The notes beneath the pieces are model-generated. The model was not told where the DNA came from. It worked only from the letters and a program-made list of their open reading frames with translations, and searched no databases. A DNA stretch of 64,000 nucleotides from Bradyrhizobium sp. CCBAU 53351 (GTDB taxonomy: Bacteria; Pseudomonadota; Alphaproteobacteria; Rhizobiales; Xanthobacteraceae), in the NCBI RefSeq assembly GCF_015291745.1, contig NZ_CP030059.1, forward strand, positions 6,227,501 to 6,291,500, read 5' to 3'. Of this stretch, positions 34,358 through 43,396 are shown one piece after another (the stretch's first letter is position 1; every line of letters starts with the position of its first letter). The translations under genes were made by a program, and so were the position numbers.

Positions 34358-35065
34358 TCAGAATGGTGCCACGGCGTCATAGATCCGGTGTCCCCATCCA
34401 GGCTGCTGCACGTCCGAGAGATTTCCGCGACCGCCGTAGGACACGCGGGCCTCGGCGATCTTCTCATAGGAGATCGTGTTGGTGCGCGATATGTCGCGCG
34501 GACGCACGATGCCGCCGACATTGAGCACGCGCATCTCCGTGTTGACGCGAAATTCCTGCGAGCCGCTGATCATCATATTGCCGTTCGGCAACACGTCGGT
34601 GACGATGGCGGCGATCGAGAGCTTGATGTCCTCGGTACGGTCGATCTGGCCGTTACCCTTGATCTGGGTGTTGGTGTTGAGATTGGCGCTTGTCGAGCCC
34701 TTGTCCTGCCATCCCGCGACGTCCATCAGCCAGTCGAGCCCGAACTTGACCTGCGAATCGCGCGAGCGGCCGGTCTTGTTGTCTAGCTTGGCCTTGTCCT
34801 GCATCGAGATGATCACCGTCACGACGTCGCCGGTGCGCCGGGCGCGGGGATCGCGGTACAGATCGGTTCCGTCGTCCCAGGTCGAGCGATAGCTGACGGG
34901 CGTGCGCATGCGCGGCGTCACCGGGATCGGATCGGCCTGGGTCCGGAGGCCGCTGCCGACCGGCGACATCTGCGGTCCGTTCAGGATCTCGGACGGATCA
35001 TGCAAGCATCCGGCCAGGAGCACGGACGCCAGGATCAGCGGGAGGATGCGGATCGGCTTCGTCAT
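34358..35065 (-). CDS. flgH: FlgH, L-ring lipoprotein
   Basis: A 235-residue outer-membrane lipoprotein that forms the L-ring. The lipobox is LLAG-C20. Typical blocks are TDLYRDPRARRTGDVVTVII and NLNTNTQIKGNGQIDRTEDI. Near the C-terminus is VGGIVRPRDISRTNTISYEK. It begins directly at the stop codon of motE (TAGATG). Confidence 0.96.
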   Translation of the reverse strand: MTKPIRILPLILASVLLAGCLHDPSEILNGPQMSPVGSGLRTQADPIPVTPRMRTPVSYRSTWDDGTDLYRDPRARRTGDVVTVIISMQDKAKLDNKTGRSRDSQVKFGLDWLMDVAGWQDKGSTSANLNTNTQIKGNGQIDRTEDIKLSIAAIVTDVLPNGNMMISGSQEFRVNTEMRVLNVGGIVRPRDISRTNTISYEKIAEARVSYGGRGNLSDVQQPGWGHRIYDAVAPF

Positions 35066-35830
35066 CTATTTGGTCTTTCCGTCGTCCACGCGACGCATTC
35101 CGCCCAAGAGGTCAGCGAGGTGCGCCGCGCGCGCCGTCTCCATCTCGTTGAAGATCGCGCTCGAACTCCTCGGACTGAGCTTGGCGAGCACGGCGGCGGC
35201 GGTCTCGTCCGCCATGCCGGCAATCTGGGTCGCCGCCGCGTCGGGCTTCATGCGCGAATAGATCTCAACGACGCTCGCTTCGGCCTTCTTCAGGAAGTCG
35301 TCACGCAGCGCCATCCACTTTTCATATTCGGCGCGCTTGGCCTCGACCTCGGCGATCCGCTCGCGCAGCAGGCTCTCGGCTTTTTCCAGCTCCTTGAGCT
35401 GCCAGGCCAGCCTCGCATCGACGGCGGGATCGGCAACGTTGCTGCAGAACAGGGTGACTTCGTTGTCCGCGGACGGCGCGGCCTGCGGCGGTGCGGGCTT
35501 CGGCGGGGCCGTGACGCTGGCAGGCTTGGCCGGGCGTGCGGGCGTGGGGGCGGGCGCAGCCGCCGGCGCAGGCGTCTCGGGCACTGCACCGGTGGTTGCG
35601 GGTCCGGAATCCTCGGCCGCCCATGCGGTCGCCCGCATCGACGCATTGTCGCCCGGCACCGCCGTGACCGGCTGCGGCTTCTGCGGTCCGGGCGCGCGGG
35701 CGCGCGCGAAGGAGAGCAGGTTGAGCGGCTTCGAAGGCTTGGCCTCGTCCAGGGCGAGCACCGGCGAGATGCTCGCGAGCATCGATGCCGCGATCAAGAG
35801 GAGTTTGGCTTTGTGATCCAGCGTCAGCAT
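35066..35830 (-). CDS. motE: MotE-like periplasmic protein (MotC chaperone)
   Basis: A 254-residue protein with a signal peptide (about 1-27), a Pro/Ala-rich stretch (30-120), a coiled coil (LAWQLKELEKAESLLRERI and following) and a C-terminal MgtE_N-like helical domain (SRMKPDAAATQIAGMADETA). In Sinorhizobium, MotE sits between flgI and flgH and helps MotC fold; the position here is the same. The frame is open to 35866; the ATG at 35830 gives the better signal peptide. Confidence 0.85.
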   Translation of the reverse strand: MLTLDHKAKLLLIAASMLASISPVLALDEAKPSKPLNLLSFARARAPGPQKPQPVTAVPGDNASMRATAWAAEDSGPATTGAVPETPAPAAAPAPTPARPAKPASVTAPPKPAPPQAAPSADNEVTLFCSNVADPAVDARLAWQLKELEKAESLLRERIAEVEAKRAEYEKWMALRDDFLKKAEASVVEIYSRMKPDAAATQIAGMADETAAAVLAKLSPRSSSAIFNEMETARAAHLADLLGGMRRVDDGKTK

Positions 35831-35897
35831 CGGGCCGCGTGCGATTCTCGCTTCAGACCTGAGCATTGAGCGACCAAGCTTGCACGACGCTTATGCA

Positions 35898-37028
35898 TCA
35901 TTGCACGATGACGTCGGCCTGGAGCGCGCCGGCGGTCTTGATCGCCTGAAGGATCGCGATAATGCCGGATGGTTTCAGGCCGATCTGGTTCAGCCCGCGC
36001 ACCAGCCGCTGCAGATCGACCCCACTGAGGATCGCCACCTGGGATCCCGCCTCGTTGGCCTCGACCACGGTCTGCGGGACGACCACGGTCTGGCCCCGCG
36101 AGAACGGCGCCGGCTGCGACACCACCGGCATCTCCGTGACACGGACCGTCAGATTGCCGTGCGTCACGGCAACGGTCGATATTCGCACGTCGCGCCCGAT
36201 CACCACCGTGCCGGTGCGCTCGTTGATCACCACCCGCGCTGGCGTGTCCGGCTCGACCGTCAGCTCACCGATCTCGGCAAGAAACCGGACCGGGCCGATG
36301 TGGCGCGGCTTCGACAGCACGATGGTGCGGTAGTCACGCTCAAAGGCGATCTGCGCGCGGTAGCGCCCGCCGGCGAAGCGGTTGATGGCGTCGAGGATGC
36401 GCGTTGCGGTGACAAAGTCCGGGTTCTTCAGCTGCAACACCAGGTACTCCATCTCGTGGAGACTTCCCTTCACCTCGCGCTCGACCAGCGCACCGTTCGG
36501 GATGCGTCCGGCGGTCGGGGTGCCCTGGCTGACGTTCTGCGCCTGGCCTCCGACACTGTAGCCGGCGACCGTGATCGCGCCCTGCGCCACCGCATAGACG
36601 GCGCCGTCCGCCGCGCGCAGCGACGTCATGACCAGCGTACCGCCGAGCAGCGACGTGGCATCGCCGAGCGAGGACACAGTGACGTCCATGCGCTCGCCGG
36701 GCCCGATCGAGGGCGTGAGGTCCGCAGTCACCATCACGGCCGCGACGTTGCGCGTGCGCAGCGTCGTCGGACGGGGCGGATTGTTGGTGCTCGTGGTCTC
36801 GTTCCTGACATTGATGCCCATGTTCTCGAGCATCGATTGCAGGGACTGCTCGGTGAACGGAGCGTTGCGAAGCGTATCGCCGGTGCCGTTGAGGCCGATG
36901 ACGAGGCCATAGCCGACGATCTGGTTTTCGCGCAGACCCTTGATGTCCGCGATGTCCTTGATGCGGACGGCGGCATGGGCGCTGGCGGCCGAAAACAGCA
37001 GGACGAGCGCAAGCAGGAGCCGGGTCAT
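35898..37028 (-). CDS. flgI: FlgI, P-ring protein
   Basis: A 376-residue periplasmic P-ring protein with a signal peptide (1-19). Blocks typical of FlgI are RENQIVGYGLVIGLNGTGD, NMGINVRNETTSTNN, RNVAAVMVTADLTP and LGDATSLLGGTLVMTSL. It overlaps the upstream flgA by ATGA. Confidence 0.97.
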   Translation of the reverse strand: MTRLLLALVLLFSAASAHAAVRIKDIADIKGLRENQIVGYGLVIGLNGTGDTLRNAPFTEQSLQSMLENMGINVRNETTSTNNPPRPTTLRTRNVAAVMVTADLTPSIGPGERMDVTVSSLGDATSLLGGTLVMTSLRAADGAVYAVAQGAITVAGYSVGGQAQNVSQGTPTAGRIPNGALVEREVKGSLHEMEYLVLQLKNPDFVTATRILDAINRFAGGRYRAQIAFERDYRTIVLSKPRHIGPVRFLAEIGELTVEPDTPARVVINERTGTVVIGRDVRISTVAVTHGNLTVRVTEMPVVSQPAPFSRGQTVVVPQTVVEANEAGSQVAILSGVDLQRLVRGLNQIGLKPSGIIAILQAIKTAGALQADVIVQ

Positions 37029-37501
37029 GAGCCGTCCGCGACCTTGACGGTACCGTCCGGCTGGACGACGCCTTTGATGATCACGCCGGTATCGGTATTG
37101 CGCACCGGAATGAGCGCGCCCGCCGCGCCCGACTGCATCGCCGAGCCGTAGGTGACGATGGACAGGCCGCTGTCCTCGACCACCACTTTGACCATGGCGC
37201 CGCGCGCGACGGTCCAGGGATCTTCCACCGCATTGCTGGGAATGGGCTGGCCCGGCAGCAGCGCGCGCCGCGCCATGCGGCCGACCAGGACCTGGCGCCC
37301 CTCGATGAACATGGCAACGCCGAGCAGGCCCGATGCGAAGGCGCGCTCGGTGATCATGTCGTCGCGGATCAGCTCGCCGGCGCGGATCGCAACCGCCGGC
37401 ACCGGAAGCCGCTTCTCCTCGGCCATGGCGAGGCGACCCGAGGCCAGAATCAACAGCACGGCGGCCAACCCGCGCATGATCAGGCCCACCCTGTTCACCA
37501 T
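37025..37501 (-). CDS. flgA: FlgA, P-ring assembly chaperone
   Basis: A 158-residue SAF-domain protein that helps FlgI assemble in the periplasm. It has a signal peptide (RGLAAVLLILASGRLAMAEE), the SAF-type opening VAIRAGELIRDDMITERAF, GRMARRALLPGQPIPSNAV, and a C-terminal IPVRNTDTGVIIKGVV. The ATG at 37477 has a better ribosome site (AGGGTGG) and is a reasonable alternative start, giving 150 residues. It follows flgG by 13 bp. Confidence 0.9.
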   Translation of the reverse strand: MVNRVGLIMRGLAAVLLILASGRLAMAEEKRLPVPAVAIRAGELIRDDMITERAFASGLLGVAMFIEGRQVLVGRMARRALLPGQPIPSNAVEDPWTVARGAMVKVVVEDSGLSIVTYGSAMQSGAAGALIPVRNTDTGVIIKGVVQPDGTVKVADGS

Positions 37502-37514
37502 CGCAACACCGGAA

Positions 37515-38303
37515 CTAGCGCATGCCCTTCGAAACCGTCTGGGCCATTTCATCCGAGGCCTGGATGACCTTGGCGTTCATTTCGTAGGCGCGCTGCGCCG
37601 AGATCAACTCGGTGATTTCCTTGACCGGATCGACGTTCGAGGCTTCGAGATATTTCTGGTTGATCTTGCCGTATCCGGAATCGCCGGGAAGACCGACGAC
37701 CGGCGTGCCCGACGCCGTGGTCTCCTTGTAGAGATTGCCGCCGAGCGGCTCGAGGCCGGCTTCGTTGGCGAAGTTGGCGAGGTTGAGCTGGCCGATCTGC
37801 CGCGGGTTCACTTCCGTGTCGAGCTTGGCAAACACCTGCCCGGTGGCGTTGACCGTGACCTCGACGGTTCCCTGCGGCACCGTGATCGCGGGGTCCAGGA
37901 GGTAGCCGTCGATCGTGACGAGCTGGCCGTTGGCATTTGTATTGAACGAGCCCGCGCGGGTGTACTGCACCTCGTTGTTGGGACCGAGCACCTGAAACCA
38001 GCCGCGGCCGTTGATCGCCATGTCGTAGGGATTTCCGGTCTGCGTCAGCGCGCCCTGGATGTGCAGCTTGCGGATCGCCGCCGACTTGACGCCGAGGCCG
38101 AGATTGGCGCCTTCCGGAATCGGCGAGGAGCCGTTGACGTTGGCCACGCCCTGCATGCGGTCCATCTGGTAGAACAGATCGGTGAATTCCGCCCGCGCCC
38201 GCTTGTAGGACGTCGAGTTGATGTTGGCGATGTTGTTCGCGATGACTTCGATGTTGGTCTGCTGGGCATTCATGCCCGTGGCCGCAATGGCGAGCGATTT
38301 CAC
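37515..38303 (-). CDS. flgG: FlgG, distal rod protein
   Basis: A 262-residue rod protein. The N-terminus is [20 protein letters not shown] with [18 protein letters not shown]; inside is [17 protein letters not shown] and the C-terminus is [19 protein letters not shown]. Its length and motifs match the distal rod form rather than FlgF (45222-45950). It lies between fliE and flgA. Confidence 0.97.
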   Translation of the reverse strand: MKSLAIAATGMNAQQTNIEVIANNIANINSTSYKRARAEFTDLFYQMDRMQGVANVNGSSPIPEGANLGLGVKSAAIRKLHIQGALTQTGNPYDMAINGRGWFQVLGPNNEVQYTRAGSFNTNANGQLVTIDGYLLDPAITVPQGTVEVTVNATGQVFAKLDTEVNPRQIGQLNLANFANEAGLEPLGGNLYKETTASGTPVVGLPGDSGYGKINQKYLEASNVDPVKEITELISAQRAYEMNAKVIQASDEMAQTVSKGMR

Positions 38304-38322
38304 TTGAACCTACTCCTTCAGA

Positions 38323-38652
38323 TCAAATCGACATCCGGACGACTTCTTGATAGGCCTGCACGACCTTGTCGCGAACCGCGACCGCCGTCTGCAGGGCCTG
38401 CTCCGCCGACATCAGCGCCTCGACGACGCGCCGCGTCGATTCCTTGCCCTGCATCGCCGAGATCGACGCGGCTTCGCCCGCCTTCAGCGTCCCGATCGCA
38501 TCGCTCGTCACCTGCTTCATCACAGACTCGAAGCCGATATCGTCCGTCGACTGGACTGCCGTCGTCGCCGCAGGCGAGATCGCCTGCGTCTCGGTCGCGC
38601 GCGACGCCGCCTGTCCTGCGGAGATCGCCGTGGATGAAATCGCCTCAAGCAT
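38323..38652 (-). CDS. fliE: FliE, rod/MS-ring adaptor protein
   Basis: A 109-residue protein with a disordered N-terminal third and the FliE pattern FESVMKQVTSDAIGTLKAGE, RRVVEALMSAEQALQTAVAV, VVQAYQEVVRM. It joins the rod to the MS-ring and export gate. The flgB-flgC-fliE-flgG order is that of other rhizobia. Confidence 0.95.
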   Translation of the reverse strand: MLEAISSTAISAGQAASRATETQAISPAATTAVQSTDDIGFESVMKQVTSDAIGTLKAGEAASISAMQGKESTRRVVEALMSAEQALQTAVAVRDKVVQAYQEVVRMSI

Positions 38653-38654
38653 TG

Positions 38655-39071
38655 TCAGCTCCTTAGGAGGTCGATGGTCATGCCGAGCATCGACCTGACC
38701 TGTTTCACGACCTGGAGATTGGCTTCATAGGACCGGTTGACTTCCCGCATGTCGGCCATCTCGATCATCATGTTGACGTTCGGCAGCTTGACGTAGCCGG
38801 CCTTGTCGGCGGCGGGATGCCCGGGATCGTACTCGACGCGGTACGGCGTGGTGTCGACGCCGATCTCCTTGACCTTCGCGAGCTGCGAGCCCGAGGCGCG
38901 ATCCATCGCGGCATCGAAGGTGATCGTCTTGCGCTGATAGGGATCCGCGCCGGCGGTGCGTCCCGTCGAGGTCGCGTTCGCAAGATTCTCCGAGACGATG
39001 CGCATGCGCGTCGACTGCGCTTCGAGCCCGGAGCTCGCGACCGTGAGGGAGGCGCTCAGTGAGTCCAGCAT
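38655..39071 (-). CDS. flgC: FlgC, proximal rod protein
   Basis: A 138-residue rod protein: [20 protein letters not shown] with [17 protein letters not shown] at the start and [19 protein letters not shown] at the end. It is 2 bp from fliE and 11 bp from flgB. Confidence 0.96.
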   Translation of the reverse strand: MLDSLSASLTVASSGLEAQSTRMRIVSENLANATSTGRTAGADPYQRKTITFDAAMDRASGSQLAKVKEIGVDTTPYRVEYDPGHPAADKAGYVKLPNVNMMIEMADMREVNRSYEANLQVVKQVRSMLGMTIDLLRS

Positions 39072-39082
39072 GTCAGTTCACC

Positions 39083-39484
39083 TCAGGCCTTCGCACCGGC
39101 CAGGACCATGCGGTGGAACGACCGCACGATCGCCGAGTTCATCGAATAGTCGCGGTTGACGTCGCTGCCCTTAATCATTTCCTGCTCAAGGCTGACGGAG
39201 TTGCCGGAATGGACCACTTCCCAGCTGTCCTTCTTCGCGGTTGCGCGCGTGTCGGTCTCGGCCGCGGACAATTGCAGGTGCGAGGGCGACGTCGTGGCGA
39301 GCCTCACCGGCATGCCGTCGAGCACCTTGTTGAAGGGCTCGACGTCGCGCGCGCGAAAGCCCGGCGTGTTGGCGTTGGCGACGTTGGTGGCGATGGTCGA
39401 CTGGCGAAGCTCGAGGTAGCGCGCCTGCGACGATGCGAGTTCGAAGAGATAAAGCGGTCCCACGACAGCCCCGTTCTGGTCCAT
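39083..39484 (-). CDS. flgB: FlgB, proximal rod protein
   Basis: A 133-residue rod protein. The N-terminal block YLELRQSTIATNVANANTPG with FRARDVEPF is characteristic, and the C-terminus has SLEQEMIKGSDVNRDYSMNS. No strong ribosome site precedes the ATG. The 64-bp gap to flhB (39485-39548) contains AAAG-N9-CTAG, a weak match to the element before motA, but it stands too close to the start to be a convincing promoter. Confidence 0.95.
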   Translation of the reverse strand: MDQNGAVVGPLYLFELASSQARYLELRQSTIATNVANANTPGFRARDVEPFNKVLDGMPVRLATTSPSHLQLSAAETDTRATAKKDSWEVVHSGNSVSLEQEMIKGSDVNRDYSMNSAIVRSFHRMVLAGAKA

Positions 39485-39548
39485 TCGAGAGGAGCCTAGG
39501 GCGTTAAGCTTTCGTCAAGCTGTTGGGCCGGACGTCGTCCTCGGAATT

Positions 39549-40634
39549 CTACTGGACCTTCTCGGTGCGCGGCGTCTGCTTCGACTGCAGGAAGTAGATG
39601 ATCTCGGCGACCGGGCGGAAGAACTCCGCCGGAATCACCTGATCGACCTGGACCGCCTCGTAGAGCGCGCGCGCCAGCGCCTTGTTCTCGATGACCGGAA
39701 TCCGGTTCTGCTCGGCGACCTCGCGGATCTTCAGCGCGATCACGTCCATGCCCTTGGCCACCACGAGCGGCGCGGGATTTTCCTCGCGGTTGTAGCGAAG
39801 CGCGATCGCGAAATGCGTTGGATTCGCGATCACCAGGGTCGCGCGCGCGGCGGAGGCGATCATGCGCTGCCGCGAGCGGTCGCGCGCCAGCGAGCGCAGG
39901 CGGGCCTTGACCAGCGGATCGCCTTCGGCCTGCTTGTGCTCGTCCTTGATCTCCTGCTTGGTCATGCGCAGCTCGCGCCGCCAGTGGAAGCGCGCCCAGG
40001 CAAGGTCGATCGCGACCAGCACGATGGTCGCGATGCAGATCGCCGAGACGATCCGCATCGCGATATTGAGGATCATCTCCGGCAGCGCGACCGGATCGGT
40101 GTACATCGCCTCGAACGCCTTCGCTTCCGACGAGCGCAGCACGAAGACGACCACGGAGGTCACCGCGGTCAGCTTGAACAGGGACTTGCCGAACTCGACG
40201 AGGCCACGCGTTCCGAACAGCCGGCTCCAGCCGCTCACCGGGGAGATGCGCGACAATTCCGGCTTGATACGCTCCAGCACGAAGCGCGGCGCATTCTGCA
40301 GCAGCGAGGCCGCGAGCCCGAACACCATGAGGATGACGACCAGCGGCACCAGGAAACGCAGCGCCTGCAGGCCGACCACGGTGAGCAGGTTCTGCGCGTC
40401 CGCACCTGTTGCGAGCGGGAAGCCTTCGGGATCGTCCAGCAGGCTCGTCAAGGTGGGCGTCAATTGCTGCACGCCCTGACTGATCAGAAACGCCATGATG
40501 ACCATCAGCGCGGCCATCGAGGCGAAAATGGAAGCCTCCCGAGAGACCGGAATCTTGCCCTGTTCGAGCGCATCACGGACTTTCTTCTCGGTCGGCTCTT
40601 CTGTCTTGCTCTCCTGATCGGATGATTCTGCCAT
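39549..40634 (-). CDS. flhB: FlhB, export specificity switch
   Basis: A 361-residue protein with four transmembrane helices in the first 215 residues and a cytoplasmic C-terminal domain with the self-cleavage motif N271-P-T-H. The N-terminal EEPTEKKVRDALEQGKIPVS block is typical. Autocleavage between N271 and P272 and contact with FliK switch export from hook to filament proteins. Confidence 0.97.
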   Translation of the reverse strand: MAESSDQESKTEEPTEKKVRDALEQGKIPVSREASIFASMAALMVIMAFLISQGVQQLTPTLTSLLDDPEGFPLATGADAQNLLTVVGLQALRFLVPLVVILMVFGLAASLLQNAPRFVLERIKPELSRISPVSGWSRLFGTRGLVEFGKSLFKLTAVTSVVVFVLRSSEAKAFEAMYTDPVALPEMILNIAMRIVSAICIATIVLVAIDLAWARFHWRRELRMTKQEIKDEHKQAEGDPLVKARLRSLARDRSRQRMIASAARATLVIANPTHFAIALRYNREENPAPLVVAKGMDVIALKIREVAEQNRIPVIENKALARALYEAVQVDQVIPAEFFRPVAEIIYFLQSKQTPRTEKVQ

Positions 40635-40647
40635 GTCCGTTCAGCGG

Positions 40648-41688
40648 TCAGCGGAAGACCAGCTCATCCTCCTGCTCGGGGTTGAGCTCGATTTCGCCCT
40701 TCTCCGCGAGCTCGAGCGCGAGATCGGTGATCACGCGCCGCGCCTCCAGCACGTCGCGCTGGTTCGAGGGCTCGCCGATGGCGAGCTCGTGCTCGACGAC
40801 GCGACGGACGCGCGAGGCGACCGAGGACAGGATCAGCTCGCGGAAGTGCTTATCGGTGCCCTTCAGCGCGATGACGATGCGATCGGTCGGCACCTGATCG
40901 AAGATCATGGTGCGCGCCTTCGGCGTCAGGTTGGTCACGTCGTCGAAGGTGAACAGCAGCTCCTTCAGCACTTCCGCCGATTTCGGCCGCTTCTCCGACA
41001 GGCTCTTGAGCATGTCCTCGATATGGCCGCGCTCCATCTTGTTGATGATGTCGGCGACGCGGGCATAGGTGTCGGCGCCGAGATTGCGGGCGAAATTGAG
41101 CGTCAGGTCTTCGTGCAGCGTCTTCTCGAGCACCTTCATCGCGTCGTCGACGATCGGCTTGAGGCTGAGCACGCGCCGCATCAGCTCATTGCGCAGGCTC
41201 GAAGGCAGCTGGCTCATCACCTTGGCGGCGCAAGACGGCTTGACCTTGGACAGGATCAGCGCCGCGGTCTGCGGATGCTCCTTGGAAAGGTAGGTCGCCA
41301 GCGAGTTTTCCGACACCGACGAGACGCGATCCCACACCGACCGGCTCGAATTGCCGAGCAGGTCCGACATGATCGCCGACACCTGGTCGGCGGGAAGCAC
41401 GTCGCCGAGCACGGCCTCCAGGCCGCCCAGGGTGCCAAGGATGTTCGCGCCCATCGAGAATTGCTGGGCGAACTCCTCGACGATGGATTCGAGCTCCTGC
41501 GCCGTGATCGGCCGCAATTCGGCCGCGGCCTTGGTGACGATGCGAATGTCCTGGGGCTCGAATTGCGCGAGCACGCTCGCAGCCGCCTGCCGGCCCATGG
41601 CCAGCAGGAGCGCCGCGACCTTTTCCGTTCCGCCCAGCGCGGCAACGCCTCGCTGCTTGATGGGAGCGATGCCGACCTGTGCCGCCAT
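40648..41688 (-). CDS. fliG: FliG, motor switch protein
   Basis: A 346-residue C-ring protein. The N-terminal FliF-binding domain begins GGTEKVAALLLAMGRQAAAS. The C-terminal torque domain contains FTFDDVTNLTPKARTMIFDQ and FRELILSSVASRVRRVVEHE with charged residues at the stator-facing helix. It lies between fliN and flhB, 13 bp from the latter. Confidence 0.97.
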   Translation of the reverse strand: MAAQVGIAPIKQRGVAALGGTEKVAALLLAMGRQAAASVLAQFEPQDIRIVTKAAAELRPITAQELESIVEEFAQQFSMGANILGTLGGLEAVLGDVLPADQVSAIMSDLLGNSSRSVWDRVSSVSENSLATYLSKEHPQTAALILSKVKPSCAAKVMSQLPSSLRNELMRRVLSLKPIVDDAMKVLEKTLHEDLTLNFARNLGADTYARVADIINKMERGHIEDMLKSLSEKRPKSAEVLKELLFTFDDVTNLTPKARTMIFDQVPTDRIVIALKGTDKHFRELILSSVASRVRRVVEHELAIGEPSNQRDVLEARRVITDLALELAEKGEIELNPEQEDELVFR

Positions 41689-41690
41689 GG

Positions 41691-42080
41691 TCAGCTATCG
41701 CCCTGCCCCAGCGGACCGACAATCTCGGTGAGCGAGACGCCGAAGCGGGAATTGTCCTCTTCGACGACGACCACCTCGCCCCGGGCGACGATGCGGCCGT
41801 TGACCACGACATCGACGGGCTCGCCGACCCTGTGGTCGAGCGGAACCACGGCACCGCGGCCGAGCTTCATCAGGTTCGCCACCGGAATGGTGGCCGATCC
41901 CAGCACCACCTGCATGGTGACGGGAATGCGCAGGATGGCGTCGACATTGGCGAACTTGCCGCTCTCCTCCGCCGTGCGCGCGGCGATTTCCGCGAGCCGC
42001 TCCAGCGGAGTCGTGTCGGTATGCCCCTCGTCGGCGGCCGGTGCTCGCGTGGCAGAGTCATAGTCGAAGGATTGCGCCAT
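41691..42080 (-). CDS. fliN: FliN, motor switch protein
   Basis: A 129-residue C-ring protein. The SpoA/FliN domain spans about 45-125 (VDAILRIPVTMQVVLGSATI, VANLMKLGRGAVVPLDHRVG, VDVVVNGRIVARGEVVVVEE). Its N-terminal 40 residues are charged and probably flexible. It ends 2 bp before fliG. Confidence 0.96.
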   Translation of the reverse strand: MAQSFDYDSATRAPAADEGHTDTTPLERLAEIAARTAEESGKFANVDAILRIPVTMQVVLGSATIPVANLMKLGRGAVVPLDHRVGEPVDVVVNGRIVARGEVVVVEEDNSRFGVSLTEIVGPLGQGDS

Positions 42081-42156
42081 CTGGTATCGCCTCTTGGTAG
42101 TTCCGCTCCCGGAACGCCCCGGCGTTCCGCTCGTATTGGTTCTGCCGGCTTGGGCT

Positions 42157-42471
42157 TCAATGCTTGTTCACTTCGGTGCCGCCCGTGGTCGCGGCCGGCA
42201 CAAGCCCGCTGCGTGCGTCGAGCGCCGCGATCGCCTCATGGGCCTGATCGATCTTGGTACTCAGCACGTTGGCGAGGCGCCCGAGATTGGCGGTGGAATC
42301 ATGCGCCGCGGTAATGACCGTGTCGAAGGCGCCCGCCGTCTCGTGGACGATGGTGGAGAATTCGCCCTGGTAGCTGCGCAAACGCGCCAGTTCGCGGTGC
42401 ATCCGCGTCACCCGCATGCTGGTGAAGGCGAGCGCGACCAGCAGCACGGCATCAACGAGATAGGATATCAT
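42157..42471 (-). CDS. Small membrane protein between fliM and fliN, unknown function
   Basis: A 104-residue protein with one N-terminal transmembrane helix (MISYLVDAVLLVALAF) followed by a helical region rich in coiled-coil heptads (RMHRELARLRSYQGEFSTIV, NLGRLANVLSTKIDQAHEAI). Its start lies inside the 3' end of fliM (20-base overlap), which argues for co-translation with motor-switch genes. I do not recognise a named function; anchoring or spacing of the C-ring or export apparatus would be speculation. An upstream extension to 42531 is unlikely. Confidence 0.72.
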   Translation of the reverse strand: MISYLVDAVLLVALAFTSMRVTRMHRELARLRSYQGEFSTIVHETAGAFDTVITAAHDSTANLGRLANVLSTKIDQAHEAIAALDARSGLVPAATTGGTEVNKH

Positions 42472-43396
42472 CGACGAACTCCCGTTTCTGATCCACGGGA
42501 TCGGCCACCTGCATGGCGTAATAGCCGTCAAGCTGGCCGATCTGACACCAGAACAGCACCTGGTTGTTGCTTTCGAGACGGGCCAGCGTGCGCGGCGTGG
42601 CCTCCAGCTCCAGCACCTGCCCCACCTTGAACTTCACGACGTCCTCGAGCGAGATCATCTTCTCGTCGAGCACGGCGCTCAGCGTCACCTCGGTGCGGTG
42701 GACCTCGCTCTCCATCTGCTCGCGCCAGCGCGGATCGGTCGTGCGGCCGTCGCTGGCGGTGACGGTTGCGAGCTTCTGACGCAGCGGATTGAGCGCGGAG
42801 TGCGGAATGATCAGGAACATCTGGCCGCCGCGGTAGAGCGCCTGCACCATCATGTTCGCGCAGATCGACATGTTGCTGGCGCGCCCGATCGCCAGCGATG
42901 CCATGGCCGTCTCGACCCGCTCGACACGGAAGGTGACGTTGGAGGTGCCGGCGAAGGCGCCCTGCAGCGCCTTGGCGAAGCGCTCGAACAAGGCCTGGAC
43001 CAGCCGGATCTCGATGTTCGAGAAGGTGCGCTCGACATCGAGCGGCGGTTCCGCACCGTCGGATCCGAACATCGCCTCGACCATCGTGAACACGAAGTCG
43101 CGGTCCAGCATGATGATGACGCGCGAGTCCCATTGCTCGGCATAGAGCACGGCAGCGACCGCGTTGCCCTCGTAGTCCTTGATGATGTCGCCGAGAGGAT
43201 CGTTGGTGATGCCGTTGACCGAGAAATAGCACGGCGTTCCCGCCATCGGCTGCAGGCTGTCGGTGCACGATGCCGCCATGCGATCGAAGATCACATTGAG
43301 CATCGGCATGCGTTCGATGGATATGCCGGCAGCGTCCAGCAGATAGTTCGGGAGCTGCTTCTTGTGATCGACGCCGATGTCGTCTTCCATCATCAT
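42452..43396 (-). CDS. fliM: FliM, motor switch protein
   Basis: A 314-residue C-ring protein. The FliM middle domain spans about 40-225 (DYEGNAVAAVLYAEQWDSRV, AMFGSDGAEPPLDVERTFSN) and a C-terminal SpoA domain about 235-305 (EVHRTEVTLSAVLDEKMISL). The N-terminus, MMMEDDIGVDHKKQLPNYLL, shows no LSQ-EIDALL-type CheY-binding peptide. Three consecutive ATG codons occur; the first (43396) overlaps the motA stop as ATGA and has AAGG upstream. Confidence 0.94.
   Translation of the reverse strand: MMMEDDIGVDHKKQLPNYLLDAAGISIERMPMLNVIFDRMAASCTDSLQPMAGTPCYFSVNGITNDPLGDIIKDYEGNAVAAVLYAEQWDSRVIIMLDRDFVFTMVEAMFGSDGAEPPLDVERTFSNIEIRLVQALFERFAKALQGAFAGTSNVTFRVERVETAMASLAIGRASNMSICANMMVQALYRGGQMFLIIPHSALNPLRQKLATVTASDGRTTDPRWREQMESEVHRTEVTLSAVLDEKMISLEDVVKFKVGQVLELEATPRTLARLESNNQVLFWCQIGQLDGYYAMQVADPVDQKREFVDDILSR

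Noticed and set aside
39496..39512. AAAG-N9-CTAG before flgB as a promoter
   Set aside because: It ends 12 bases before the start codon, leaving no room for a normal leader, and differs from the other three elements.
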